From Aquincola agrisoli (GTDB taxonomy: Bacteria > Pseudomonadota > Gammaproteobacteria > Burkholderiales > Burkholderiaceae_C): a stretch of 64,000 nucleotides of DNA. Position numbers and translations under genes: made by a program. The notes under the pieces were generated by a model that ran no database searches, was not told the DNA's origin, and saw only the letters and a program-made list of their open reading frames with translations. The stretch spans positions 496,001 to 560,000 of the forward strand of contig NZ_JAZIBG010000036.1 of assembly GCF_036621135.1 (NCBI RefSeq), in the 5' to 3' direction. The number at the start of each line of letters is the position of its first letter. Positions within the stretch are counted from its first letter, which is position 1. Shown here one piece after another: positions 19,785-28,282 of the stretch.

Positions 19785-20609
19785 ATGCCCAACCGCTCCG
19801 TCTTCTTCGTCTCCGACGGCACCGGCATCACCGCCGAGACCTTCGGCAACTCGATCCTGGCGCAGTTCACCGCCAAGCCCCGGCGGGTGCGCCGACCGTT
19901 CATCGACACCGAAGACAAGGCCCGGCAGGTGGTGGCCGAGATCAACCAGGTGGCCGACCAGGAGGGCAAACCGCCCATCGTCTTCATCACGCTCGTCAAC
20001 GAAGACATCCGCGACGTGGTGACCAACACCGCGTGCCGCGGCATGGTGCTCGACATGTTCCGCACCTTCGTCGAGCCGCTGGAGCGCGAGTTCGGCATCA
20101 AATCGAACCACCGCGTGGGACGCTTCTCGGATGCGGCGAAGAGCCAGGAATACGACGACCGCATCGAGGCGATCAACTTCTCGCTGGCGCACGATGACGG
20201 GCAGTCGTCGCGCAACCTCGAGCTTGCCGACGTCATCCTGGTCGGCGTGAGCCGCAGCGGCAAGACGCCGACCTCGCTGTACCTGGCCATGCAGCACGGC
20301 ATCAAGGCGGCCAACTATCCGCTGATCCCCGAGGACTTCGAGCGCAACAAGCTGCCTTCGGCACTGGCACCGTTCAAGGCCAAGTGCTTCGGGCTCTCGA
20401 TCGACCCGGGCCGGCTGGCGCAGATCCGCAACGAGCGGCGGCCGGGCAGCAAATATGCAGCGCTGGAAAACTGCCGCTACGAGGTCAACGAGGCCGAGAC
20501 CATGATGCGCCGCGAAGGCATCGGCTGGCTCAGCTCGACGCACAAGTCGATCGAGGAGATCGCGACGACCATCCTGCGCGACATCCGGCCGGATCGGTTG
20601 ATCTACTGA
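19785..20609 (+). CDS. ppsR: PEP synthase regulatory protein (kinase/pyrophosphorylase, DUF299)
   Basis: Bifunctional enzyme of 274 residues that inactivates PEP synthase by ADP-dependent phosphorylation of a threonine near the catalytic histidine and reverses it by phosphorolysis (family knowledge). The P-loop GVSRSGKT is at 154-161; the N-terminus VFFVSDGTGITAET and the later DPGRLAQIRNERRPGS are family marks. ATG 19785 is chosen by conservation. It is divergent from ppsA, its substrate. Its stop abuts the stop of the convergent methyltransferase with no gap. Confidence 0.95.
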   Translation: MPNRSVFFVSDGTGITAETFGNSILAQFTAKPRRVRRPFIDTEDKARQVVAEINQVADQEGKPPIVFITLVNEDIRDVVTNTACRGMVLDMFRTFVEPLEREFGIKSNHRVGRFSDAAKSQEYDDRIEAINFSLAHDDGQSSRNLELADVILVGVSRSGKTPTSLYLAMQHGIKAANYPLIPEDFERNKLPSALAPFKAKCFGLSIDPGRLAQIRNERRPGSKYAALENCRYEVNEAETMMRREGIGWLSSTHKSIEEIATTILRDIRPDRLIY

Positions 20610-21392
20610 CTACGGTACGGCGCGCCTGCGCGCCGACTCGTACAGGCACACGGCCGCCGCAGCGGCCACGTTCAGCGATTCTTCGCCGCCGGGCTGCGGG
20701 ATGCGCACCGTCACCGCGCAACGGGCCATCAGCGCAGGATCCACTCCCCGGCCCTCGTGACCCAGCACCCAGGCGCACGGCCATGGCAGATCGGCATCCG
20801 GCAGTGCCGAAGGCGCGTGCGAGCTGGTGGCCACCCAGGGGACCTCGAGTGCCGACAGCCCAGAGGGCTCCAGGCCCTCGATCAGGCGCAGGCCGAAGTG
20901 CGCCCCCATGCCGGCGCGCAGCACCTTCGGCGACCACAGCGCCGCAGTGCCCTTGAGCGCAATGACCTGCTGCACCCCCAGGGCTGCGGCGCTGCGCAGG
21001 ATGCTGCCGACGTTGCCTGCATCCTGCAAGCGGTCGAGCACCACCGTCGGCGCCAATGGCAGCAGCGGCTGCGACGGCGGGACATCGACCACGAAGCCGA
21101 TCGGCGCCGGCGATTCCAGCGTGCTCAAGGTTTTGAAGATGGCATCGGGCAGCAGGCTGACCCGCTCTGCCCACTGCGCCAGATCGTGCAGCGACGGCTC
21201 ACGCGCCCAGGCGCCCTCCGCCACCAGGGCGTGCTGCGCCCGGCCGCCGCGTGCGCGCAACGCACGTGCGAGGTGGTCGCCTTCGAGCCACAGTAGGCCG
21301 TACTTGCGGTAGCCCGCCGGGTCCTGCGCCAGCTTGCGCAGCTTCACCAGCAGCGGGTTGTCGCGCGACGTGATGTGGCCCGGCGTGCTCAT
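20610..21392 (-). CDS. TrmH/SpoU-family RNA 2'-O-methyltransferase
   Basis: SPOUT methyltransferase of 260 residues. An N-terminal substrate-binding part (ITSRDNPLLVKLRKLAQDPAGYRKYG) precedes the catalytic domain with three motifs: LQDAGNVGSILRSAAALG, WVLGHEGRGVDP and IPQPGGEESLNVAAAAAV. These place it among SAM-dependent rRNA or tRNA ribose methylases; the target nucleotide is unknown. ATG 21392 lies 4 bp after the rnhB stop, so it is the last gene of the lpx run. Confidence 0.9.
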   Translation of the reverse strand: MSTPGHITSRDNPLLVKLRKLAQDPAGYRKYGLLWLEGDHLARALRARGGRAQHALVAEGAWAREPSLHDLAQWAERVSLLPDAIFKTLSTLESPAPIGFVVDVPPSQPLLPLAPTVVLDRLQDAGNVGSILRSAAALGVQQVIALKGTAALWSPKVLRAGMGAHFGLRLIEGLEPSGLSALEVPWVATSSHAPSALPDADLPWPCAWVLGHEGRGVDPALMARCAVTVRIPQPGGEESLNVAAAAAVCLYESARRRAVP

Positions 21393-21396
21393 CGAG

Positions 21397-22035
21397 TCAG
21401 GCCGGATGCACCACGGCAGGCAGCACCTGCCGGACCGGTGCGAAGCTGCGGCGGTGTGCCGAACAGGCACCATGGGTGCGCAATGCATCGAGGTGCTCGC
21501 GCGTGCCGTAGCCCTTGTGCACCGCAAAGCCGTACTGCGGGAACTGTTCGTGCAAGGCCAGGCAGCCGCGATCGCGGTGCACCTTGGCGATGATCGAGGC
21601 CGCGGAGATCGAGGCCACGGTCGCGTCGCCGCCCACGATCGCTTCCGCTTGCACACGCAGCACCGGCAACCGGTTGCCATCGACGAGCACCTTCCCGGGC
21701 AGCAGCCGCAGGCCTTCGACCGCACGGCGCATCGCGAGCATCGTGGCGCCGAGGATGTTCAGTGCGTCGATCTCCTCGACCGTCGCCTCGCCGACGGCAC
21801 AGCACAAGGCATTGGCGCGGATCTCGTCGTAAAGCTGTTCGCGCCGGCGTGCCGTCAGCACCTTCGAATCGGCCAGGCCGCGCACGGGCCGCAGGTCGTC
21901 GAGGATGACGGCAGCAGCGACCACCGGGCCCGCCAGCGGCCCCCTGCCCGCCTCGTCGACGCCCGCCGTCAACAGGCCCGGCACGTCCCAGGACAGGCCG
22001 AGTTGCTCAGGCTTCGAGGACTTGCGCGATGGCAT
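21397..22035 (-). CDS. rnhB: Ribonuclease HII
   Basis: Removes RNA from RNA-DNA hybrids and single ribonucleotides from DNA. The protein has 212 residues. The catalytic DEAGRGPLAGPVVAAAV region opens after about 20 residues, followed by LADSKVL, VLVDGNRLP and AASIIAKVHRDR. ATG 22035 lies inside the end of lpxB, giving a 29-bp overlap. The lpxB-rnhB order is conserved in many proteobacteria. Confidence 0.95.
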   Translation of the reverse strand: MPSRKSSKPEQLGLSWDVPGLLTAGVDEAGRGPLAGPVVAAAVILDDLRPVRGLADSKVLTARRREQLYDEIRANALCCAVGEATVEEIDALNILGATMLAMRRAVEGLRLLPGKVLVDGNRLPVLRVQAEAIVGGDATVASISAASIIAKVHRDRGCLALHEQFPQYGFAVHKGYGTREHLDALRTHGACSAHRRSFAPVRQVLPAVVHPA

Positions 22036-23158
22036 GGGTGGCGGTGCGGCCGGTATCGCGCCGCAACAGATGGTGGAGTTCTTCGAAGCGGCGTTCCACC
22101 GCCTCGGCCTTGGCGGGAGTATCGAGCCAGTTGAGGACATCGGAGGCCAGCGTCTGCGGATTCGCAGCCGCCTGCAGGCGTTCGGGCACGACAAAATCGC
22201 GGCACAGGATGTTGGGCAGGCCCACCCAGGGCTGGTAGGCCATGTGCCTCATCAACTGCCAGCTCAGTGCATTCATCCGGTAAGCGATGACCATCGGCCG
22301 CTTGAAGAGCGCGGCCTCCAGCGTGGCCGTCCCGCTGGCGATCAGCGTGACATCGCAAGCGGCCAAGGCCTCGTGCGACTGCCCGTCCACCAACATCAAC
22401 GCCGCATCGGGCGCCAGCCGTTCGCGCAGCGGCTCGACCAACTCCCGCAGGCCCGGCACGACCGGCAGCACGAAGCGCAGGTCGGGCCGCAGCGTCGACA
22501 AGCGCTGCACCGTCTCCAGGAACACGGGCGCGATCATCTCGATCTCCGAACGCCGGCTGCCAGGCAGGACCGCGAGCACGGGCACGTCATCGGGCAGCCC
22601 GAGCTTCGCGCGCGCGGCCGAGCGTGGCGGAGCCAGCGGAATCACATCCGCCAGCGGGTGGCCGACATAGGTGGCGGCGACGCCATGGCGCTGCAGCAAT
22701 TCGGGCTCGAACGGGAAAAGGCACAGGACGTGGTCCGCACTGGCGGCGAGCTTCTTCGCACGCCCCCCCCGCCAGGCCCAGATCGACGGGCAAACGAAGT
22801 GGATCGACCGGATGCCGGCGCGCTTCAATCGGGCCTCCAGGCCGAGATTGAAATCCGGCGCGTCGATGCCAATGAACGCGTCGGGCCGCTCGCGCAGCAG
22901 GCGTTCGGCCAACTGTTCGCGGATCCGCGAAATGCTGCGGTAGTGGCGCAGCACCTCGAAGTACCCGCGCACCGCGAGCTTGTCGTGCGGCCACCAGGCC
23001 TCGAAGCCGTGCGCTGCCATCCTGGGTCCGCCGATGCCGGCGGCGGCCATCTGCGGCCATCGCGCCTTCATGCCGTCCATCAGCAAGCCGGCCAGCAGAT
23101 CGCCGGACGTTTCGCCCGCGACCATGCCAAACCGCGGAGCCTGCGCCGCGGCAGCCAC
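22007..23158 (-). CDS. lpxB: Lipid-A-disaccharide synthase LpxB
   Basis: Glycosyltransferase of 383 residues that joins UDP-2,3-diacylglucosamine to lipid X at the inner membrane face. Marks are MVAGETSGDLLAG, GIGGPRM, the acceptor region IDAPDFNLGLE and CPSIWAWR, then VLPGSRRSEI. The start is GTG 23158, only 2 bp after the lpxA stop; no ATG fits. An 8-base run of G (coding sense, plus 22763-22770) encodes part of WRGGR after CPSIWAW. Confidence 0.96.
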   Translation of the reverse strand: MAAAAQAPRFGMVAGETSGDLLAGLLMDGMKARWPQMAAAGIGGPRMAAHGFEAWWPHDKLAVRGYFEVLRHYRSISRIREQLAERLLRERPDAFIGIDAPDFNLGLEARLKRAGIRSIHFVCPSIWAWRGGRAKKLAASADHVLCLFPFEPELLQRHGVAATYVGHPLADVIPLAPPRSAARAKLGLPDDVPVLAVLPGSRRSEIEMIAPVFLETVQRLSTLRPDLRFVLPVVPGLRELVEPLRERLAPDAALMLVDGQSHEALAACDVTLIASGTATLEAALFKRPMVIAYRMNALSWQLMRHMAYQPWVGLPNILCRDFVVPERLQAAANPQTLASDVLNWLDTPAKAEAVERRFEELHHLLRRDTGRTATHAIAQVLEA

Positions 23159-23160
23159 GG

Positions 23161-23949
23161 TCAGCGCGCGATGCCGCGGGTGGCGGCCTGCAGGAAGTCG
23201 AGCATCAGCGCCACGTCGGGCGCTGCCTCGGGCGTGGATGCGCCCAGAACGCCGATCTCCGCGCGCGCCTCGTCGAGCGTCTGGCTCTTGCGGTACAGGG
23301 CACGGTGCATCTGCTTGATCGCGTTGACACGCCCGACGGAGAAGCCGCGGCGCTTCAGGCCCACGGCGTTGAAGCCGCGAACGGCCAGCGGATTGCCGTC
23401 GACGAGCATGAAGGGCGGCACGTCCTGCGTCACCGCACTCGCGAAGCCCACCATCGCATGCGCGCCGATCTTGACGAACTGGTGCACGCCGGTCAGCCCG
23501 CCCACGGTGACCCAGTCGCCCACGTGCACGTGGCCTGCCAGCGTGGCGTTGTTGGCCATCGTCGTCTGGTTGCCGACCTGGCAATCGTGCGCGAGGTGCA
23601 CATAGGCCATGATCCAGTTGTCGTCGCCGACGCGGGTGACACCGGCATCCTGGGCGGAGCCGGTGTTGAAGGTGCAGAACTCGCGGATCGTGTTGCGATC
23701 CCCGATCTGCAGCTCGGTCGGCTCGCCGGCGTATTTCTTGTCCTGAGGCACTGCCCCCAGCGACACGAACTGGAAGATGCGGTTGTCACGGCCGATCGTG
23801 GTCCGGCCCTCGATCACCGCATGCGGGCCGACCGTGGTGCCCTCGCCGATGCGCACATGCGGCCCGATCACCGCGTAGGCACCGACGCTCACCGACGCGG
23901 CAAGCTCGGCCTTCGGGTCGACGATCGCCGTGGGGTGGATGATCGTCAT
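23161..23949 (-). CDS. lpxA: UDP-N-acetylglucosamine acyltransferase LpxA
   Basis: First step of lipid A synthesis, transferring a 3-hydroxyacyl chain from ACP to UDP-GlcNAc. The 262 residues form a left-handed beta helix of hexapeptide repeats (IHPTAIVDPKAELAASVSVG, then VGPHAVIEG). The catalytic histidine is H121 in HLAHDCQVGN, and the C-terminal helical domain begins near residue 190. ATG 23949 overlaps the fabZ stop (ATGA). Hexapeptide-rich LpxD lies two genes upstream. Confidence 0.97.
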   Translation of the reverse strand: MTIIHPTAIVDPKAELAASVSVGAYAVIGPHVRIGEGTTVGPHAVIEGRTTIGRDNRIFQFVSLGAVPQDKKYAGEPTELQIGDRNTIREFCTFNTGSAQDAGVTRVGDDNWIMAYVHLAHDCQVGNQTTMANNATLAGHVHVGDWVTVGGLTGVHQFVKIGAHAMVGFASAVTQDVPPFMLVDGNPLAVRGFNAVGLKRRGFSVGRVNAIKQMHRALYRKSQTLDEARAEIGVLGASTPEAAPDVALMLDFLQAATRGIAR

Positions 23950-24383
23950 GCCACCTTGCGCATCGTGCACATGAGCTGGGCCTCGGCGGCCAGTTCGTCG
24001 CCGACGAACGCCTTGCCACCGAACTTGAAGATGCCGGCCTTCATGCGGTCGAGCGTGACGTCGAGGATCAGCTGATCGCCGGGCTCCACCGGCCGCTTGA
24101 AGCGCGCGCCGTCGATGCCGGCGAAGTAGTAGACCGAGTCGTCGTCGAGCTCGATGCCCAGCGTCTCGAAACTCAGCAGCGCGGCCGCCTGCGCCATCGC
24201 CTCCAGCATCAGCACCCCCGGCATCACCGGCCGGTTCGGGAAGTGGCCCAGAAAAAACGGCTCGTTGATCGTCACGTTCTTCAGCGCACGGATGCGCTTG
24301 CCCTTCTCGACTTCCAGCACCCGGTCGACCAGCAGGATCGGGTAGCGGTGCGGCAGCTTCTTGAGGATCTGGTGGATGTCCAT
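23946..24383 (-). CDS. fabZ: 3-hydroxyacyl-ACP dehydratase FabZ
   Basis: Hot-dog-fold dehydratase of 145 residues for fatty-acid elongation. Catalytic H47 in GHFPNRPVMPG and E61 in LMLEAMAQ are present. ATG 24383 (MDIHQILKKLPHRYPILLVD) is two bases after the lpxD stop and is preferred over the TTG six bases earlier. It competes with LpxA for 3-hydroxyacyl-ACP, so linking fabZ to lpxA and lpxD balances fatty acid and lipid A synthesis. Confidence 0.97.
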   Translation of the reverse strand: MDIHQILKKLPHRYPILLVDRVLEVEKGKRIRALKNVTINEPFFLGHFPNRPVMPGVLMLEAMAQAAALLSFETLGIELDDDSVYYFAGIDGARFKRPVEPGDQLILDVTLDRMKAGIFKFGGKAFVGDELAAEAQLMCTMRKVA

Positions 24384-24385
24384 CT

Positions 24386-25426
24386 TCAAACGAGTTTCTT
24401 TTCCAGCGCGCGCACGCGGTCGCGCAATTGATGCAGGTGGCGCAGCGTGGCAGCGTTCTTTTCCCAGGCCGCATTGTCATCGAAGGGAAACACGCCGCTG
24501 TAGTGCCCCGGCTTGAGGATCGAGCGTGTGACCACCGTGGCCACCGAGACATGGACGCCGTCGACGAGCTGCAGGTGCCCGAGGATGTTCGCCGCGCCGC
24601 CGATGGTGCAATGCGCACCGATGCGCGCGCTGCCTGCGACACCCACGCAGCCCGCCATCGCGGTATGGCGCCCAATGTGGACGTTGTGGCCGATCTGGAT
24701 GAGGTTGTCGAGCTTGACGCCGTCCTCCAGGACCGTGTCGTCGAGCGCGCCGCGGTCGATGCAGGTATTGGCGCCGATTTCCACGTCGTTGCCGATGCGC
24801 ACCGCGCCGAGCTGCTCGATCTTCTCCCAGCGGCCCTCGGTCGGCGCGAAGCCGAAGCCGTCCGCGCCGATCACCACGCCCGAATGCACGATGCAGCGCT
24901 CGCCCAGCGAACAACCGTCGCCCACGACCACCCGCGGGGCCAGCCTGGTGTGGGCGCCAATGCGGGCGTCGCGGCCGATGTGGGACTGCGCCCCGATCAC
25001 CGCCCCTTCGCCGACGACCGCGCCTGCCGCCACCACCGCCAGCGCACCCACCGTCGCGGTGGGGTGCACCTGTGCAGCGGCGTCGACGACGGCGGTGGGA
25101 TGCACGCCTGCGGCATCACGAGGGCGCGAAAGCGCCGCCCACATCTGCGTCAGGCGTGCAAAGTAGAGATAAGGGTCCGGCGTGACGATCACCGCCCCGC
25201 CCCCTGGCCGGCCCCGGGCCTCGTCGGCTTCCGAGGGTGCCACGATGACGCAGCCCGCCCGCGTGTCCGCCAATTGCGCCCGATACCGGGGATTGGACAA
25301 GAAGCTCACCGTGGAGGCGGTGGCCCCGGCAAGCGGCCCGATGCGGTTGAAACGCATCGCCGTGTCACCGGACACCTCGCCGCCGAGACGGGCAACGATG
25401 TCGGCGAGCGTGACTTCGATCGTCAT
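24386..25426 (-). CDS. lpxD: UDP-3-O-(3-hydroxyacyl)glucosamine N-acyltransferase LpxD
   Basis: Third step of lipid A synthesis. The 346 residues comprise an N-terminal uridine-binding domain (about 1-100), a hexapeptide beta helix (VHPTATVGALAVVAAGAVVG and on) and a C-terminal helix. The active-site histidine is in LIQIGHNVHIGRH. ATG 25426 follows skp by 28 bp. Confidence 0.96.
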   Translation of the reverse strand: MTIEVTLADIVARLGGEVSGDTAMRFNRIGPLAGATASTVSFLSNPRYRAQLADTRAGCVIVAPSEADEARGRPGGGAVIVTPDPYLYFARLTQMWAALSRPRDAAGVHPTAVVDAAAQVHPTATVGALAVVAAGAVVGEGAVIGAQSHIGRDARIGAHTRLAPRVVVGDGCSLGERCIVHSGVVIGADGFGFAPTEGRWEKIEQLGAVRIGNDVEIGANTCIDRGALDDTVLEDGVKLDNLIQIGHNVHIGRHTAMAGCVGVAGSARIGAHCTIGGAANILGHLQLVDGVHVSVATVVTRSILKPGHYSGVFPFDDNAAWEKNAATLRHLHQLRDRVRALEKKLV

Positions 25427-25454
25427 GCCAGCCAGCCTGCTTGCTGGCCGGGCA

Positions 25455-25967
25455 TCACTTGCCGGCGTTGAGCGCGTCGATCACCTTCTTGGTGATGTCG
25501 ATGCGCGGGCCGGCGAAGACCACTTCCTGCAGGATCAGGTCGTACTTCTCGCTGTCGAAGATCTGCTTGATGACCTTGTTGGCGCGGTCGACCACGAGGG
25601 CCAACTCCTCGTTCTTGCGGTTGTTCAGGTCTTCCTGGAACTCGCGGCGCTTGCGTTGGAAATCACGGTCCTGCTCGACCAACTCGCGCTGGCGGCGGGT
25701 GCGCTCGGCTTCGCTCAGCGTCGGTGCGTCCTTGTCCAGCTTGTCGGAGGCCGCCTTCAGCCGGTTGGCCACGTCGGCCAGATCCTTTTCACGCTTGCCG
25801 AACTCGGCCTCCAGCTTCGCCTGGGCCGCCTTGGCCGGGTTGGCTTCGCGCAGCACACGCTCGCTGTTCACATAGCCGATCTTCAACTCCTGGGCCTGCG
25901 CCAGCGTGCACGTCGCCCACAACGACGCGGTTGCCACCGCGGCCGCCAACGTCTTCCACTTGTTCAT
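25455..25967 (-). CDS. skp: Periplasmic chaperone Skp (OmpH)
   Basis: Jellyfish-shaped trimeric chaperone for unfolded outer-membrane proteins. The 170 residues start with a signal peptide (about 1-26, ending LAQA), followed by the conserved IGYVNSERVLREANPAK and long charged coiled-coil arms (about 50-130). The ATG shares one base with the bamA stop (TGATG), coupling it to the protein that receives its clients. Confidence 0.94.
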   Translation of the reverse strand: MNKWKTLAAAVATASLWATCTLAQAQELKIGYVNSERVLREANPAKAAQAKLEAEFGKREKDLADVANRLKAASDKLDKDAPTLSEAERTRRQRELVEQDRDFQRKRREFQEDLNNRKNEELALVVDRANKVIKQIFDSEKYDLILQEVVFAGPRIDITKKVIDALNAGK

Positions 25968-28270
25968 CAAAACGCTGTCCCGATCTGGAATTGGAATTTT
26001 TGGATTCTATCGTTGCGTTCCTTGCGGATCGGCATGCCGAAGCTGAGCTTCAGCGGACCGACCGGCGAGATCCACGACAGACCCACCCCCATCGACGCGC
26101 GCATGGTGCCGAAGTCGAGTTTTTCATCTTCGCCCCAGACGTTGCCGACATCCGTGAAGCCGAAGATCCGCAGCGTCTTGTCGTTGCCTGCGCCCGGGAC
26201 CGGCACGTACAGCTCGGCGTTCAGGTTGAGGCGCCGATTGCCGCCGATGTAGGTGCCGGTGACGTCCACCGGGCCGAGTGAACTCTGGTCGAACACCCGC
26301 ACCGAGCCCAGGCCGCCGCCATAGAAATTCTTGAAGATCGGGTACGGACGGCCCCCGAGACCTTCGCCCCAACCGAGTTCCCCGTTGAGGCCGAGCGTGA
26401 ACCGGGGGCCGAGCGAGATGTACTGCTGGTACTGCGCATTGGCACGCACGTAACGCGCATCGCCGACCACCGATGCTTCGACGTTCACGCGCTGGTATTT
26501 GCCGTTGGTGGGCACCAGTGCGCTGTCGCGCTCGTCGCGCGCCCAACCCAGGGTCAGCGGCACCGACAGGCTGCGTTCGCCGAACTGCTCCCGGTAGATC
26601 AGGTAGCTGTTGGGCAGCGCGCCCGGCCCCTTGATCTGCGTACTTTCCACACCGATGCCGAAGAAGACGGTGTCGTACTCCGAGAACGGCACGCCAAAAC
26701 GGATCGACGCCCCCGGCGTGGACAGCTCGTAGTCGGTGCCCTGGCTGTTCAACGGACGGCTCGTGCGGTAGTAGATGTCGAACGCACGGGAGATGCCGTC
26801 CATCGTGAAGTACGGATCGACCGTCGACAGCACGATGTTGCGGTTGTACTTGCTCGTGTTGACCTCGATGCCGAGGTAGTTGCCCGAGCCGAAGACGTTC
26901 TCCTGCTTCACGGAGGCCGTCAGCGCGAGCTTGTCGGCGCTGGAGAAGCCGGCTCCGAGCATCAGGTTGCCGGTTGGCTTCTCGACCACGTTGACCGTCA
27001 GGTCGACCTGGTCGGCCGTGCCGGCCACCTCATTGGTCTCGATGTTGACCTCCCTGAAGTAACCCAGGCGGTCCACACGGTCACGCGAAAGCTTGATCTT
27101 CTGGCCGTCGTACCACGCGGATTCGAACTGGCGGAACTCGCGGCGTACCACTTCGTCGCGCGTGCGGGTGTTGCCTGCGACGTTGACGCGGCGCACGTAT
27201 ACGCGGCGCTGCGGCTCGGCGTTGAGCGCCACCACCACCTGGCCCGTGGCCCGATCGATCTCGGGCCGCTGCTCGACGCGCGCGAATGCGTAGCCGAACA
27301 GCCCGAAGCGCTCGGTGAACAAGCGCGTCGTCTGGGCAACGTCCTCGGCACGGTACGGCTCGCCCGGCTTGATCCGCACCAGTTCCTTGAACTCGTCGTC
27401 CCGGCCGAGGTAATCGCCTTCGAGCTTGACGGCGGTGACGGTGTAGCGCTGGCCCTCGCGGATCGAGACCGTGATCGAGATGTCCTGCTTGTCCGGCGAG
27501 ATCGTGACCTGCGTCGACTCCACAGCGAACTCGAGGTAGCCGCGGTTCGTGTAGTAGGCGCGCAAGGTCTCGAGGTCGGCGTTGAGCTTGGTACGGGAAT
27601 AGCGGTCGTTCTTGGTGTACCAGCTCAGCCAACCGCCGGTGCTCTGCTCGAAGAGGCCCAGGAGCGTGCTTTCGGAAAACGCCTTGGCCCCGACGATGCG
27701 GATCTCGCGGATCTTCGCTGCGTCGCCTTCGGTCATCGTGAAGGTCACGTCGACGCGGTTGCGCTCCAGCGGCGTGATGGTGGTGACGACCTCCGCACCG
27801 TAGAGGCTGCGCGTGAGGTACTGGCGCTTGATCTCCTGCTCCGCGCGGTCGACCACCGCACGGTCGAACGGCAGGCCTTCGCCGATGCCGGCGTCCTTCA
27901 GGGACTTGGTCAGGGTGTCCTTGTCGAACTCCTTCAGTCCGATGAAGTTGACCGACGAGATCACCGCACGCTCCTCGGCGAGGACGATGAGCACATCGCC
28001 CTCGACCTCCATGCGCACGTCCTTGAACAAGCCGGTGGCGAACAGCGCGCGCAGGCCGGCAGCGCCCTTCTCGTCGGTGTAGGTGTCGCCGATGCGGAAG
28101 GGCAGCGCCGCGAACACCGTGCCGGGGTCGGTCCGCTGCAGGCCTTCGATGCGGATGTCCTTCAGCGTGAAGGGTTCGACGGCCAGGGCCGGCAGCGCCG
28201 CCATGCTGCAGGCAATGGCCACGCAGGCAGCCACCGGCCGCAGCGGGCTCGAGCAAAAGAATGAATGCAT
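25967..28270 (-). CDS. bamA: Outer-membrane protein assembly factor BamA
   Basis: Omp85-family insertase of 767 residues. A signal peptide covers about 1-30. Five POTRA domains follow, beginning FTLKDIRIEGLQRTDPGTVFAALPF and running to about residue 420, then the 16-stranded barrel ending in the outer-membrane signature aromatic residue (IGTAF). GARGVDQ-like loop motifs are replaced by SVRVFDQSSLGP near residue 660. It lies between rseP and skp, the common order. BamB and BamD are also in this window. Confidence 0.97.
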   Translation of the reverse strand: MHSFFCSSPLRPVAACVAIACSMAALPALAVEPFTLKDIRIEGLQRTDPGTVFAALPFRIGDTYTDEKGAAGLRALFATGLFKDVRMEVEGDVLIVLAEERAVISSVNFIGLKEFDKDTLTKSLKDAGIGEGLPFDRAVVDRAEQEIKRQYLTRSLYGAEVVTTITPLERNRVDVTFTMTEGDAAKIREIRIVGAKAFSESTLLGLFEQSTGGWLSWYTKNDRYSRTKLNADLETLRAYYTNRGYLEFAVESTQVTISPDKQDISITVSIREGQRYTVTAVKLEGDYLGRDDEFKELVRIKPGEPYRAEDVAQTTRLFTERFGLFGYAFARVEQRPEIDRATGQVVVALNAEPQRRVYVRRVNVAGNTRTRDEVVRREFRQFESAWYDGQKIKLSRDRVDRLGYFREVNIETNEVAGTADQVDLTVNVVEKPTGNLMLGAGFSSADKLALTASVKQENVFGSGNYLGIEVNTSKYNRNIVLSTVDPYFTMDGISRAFDIYYRTSRPLNSQGTDYELSTPGASIRFGVPFSEYDTVFFGIGVESTQIKGPGALPNSYLIYREQFGERSLSVPLTLGWARDERDSALVPTNGKYQRVNVEASVVGDARYVRANAQYQQYISLGPRFTLGLNGELGWGEGLGGRPYPIFKNFYGGGLGSVRVFDQSSLGPVDVTGTYIGGNRRLNLNAELYVPVPGAGNDKTLRIFGFTDVGNVWGEDEKLDFGTMRASMGVGLSWISPVGPLKLSFGMPIRKERNDRIQKFQFQIGTAF

Positions 28271-28282
28271 CGGGAGAACGCG

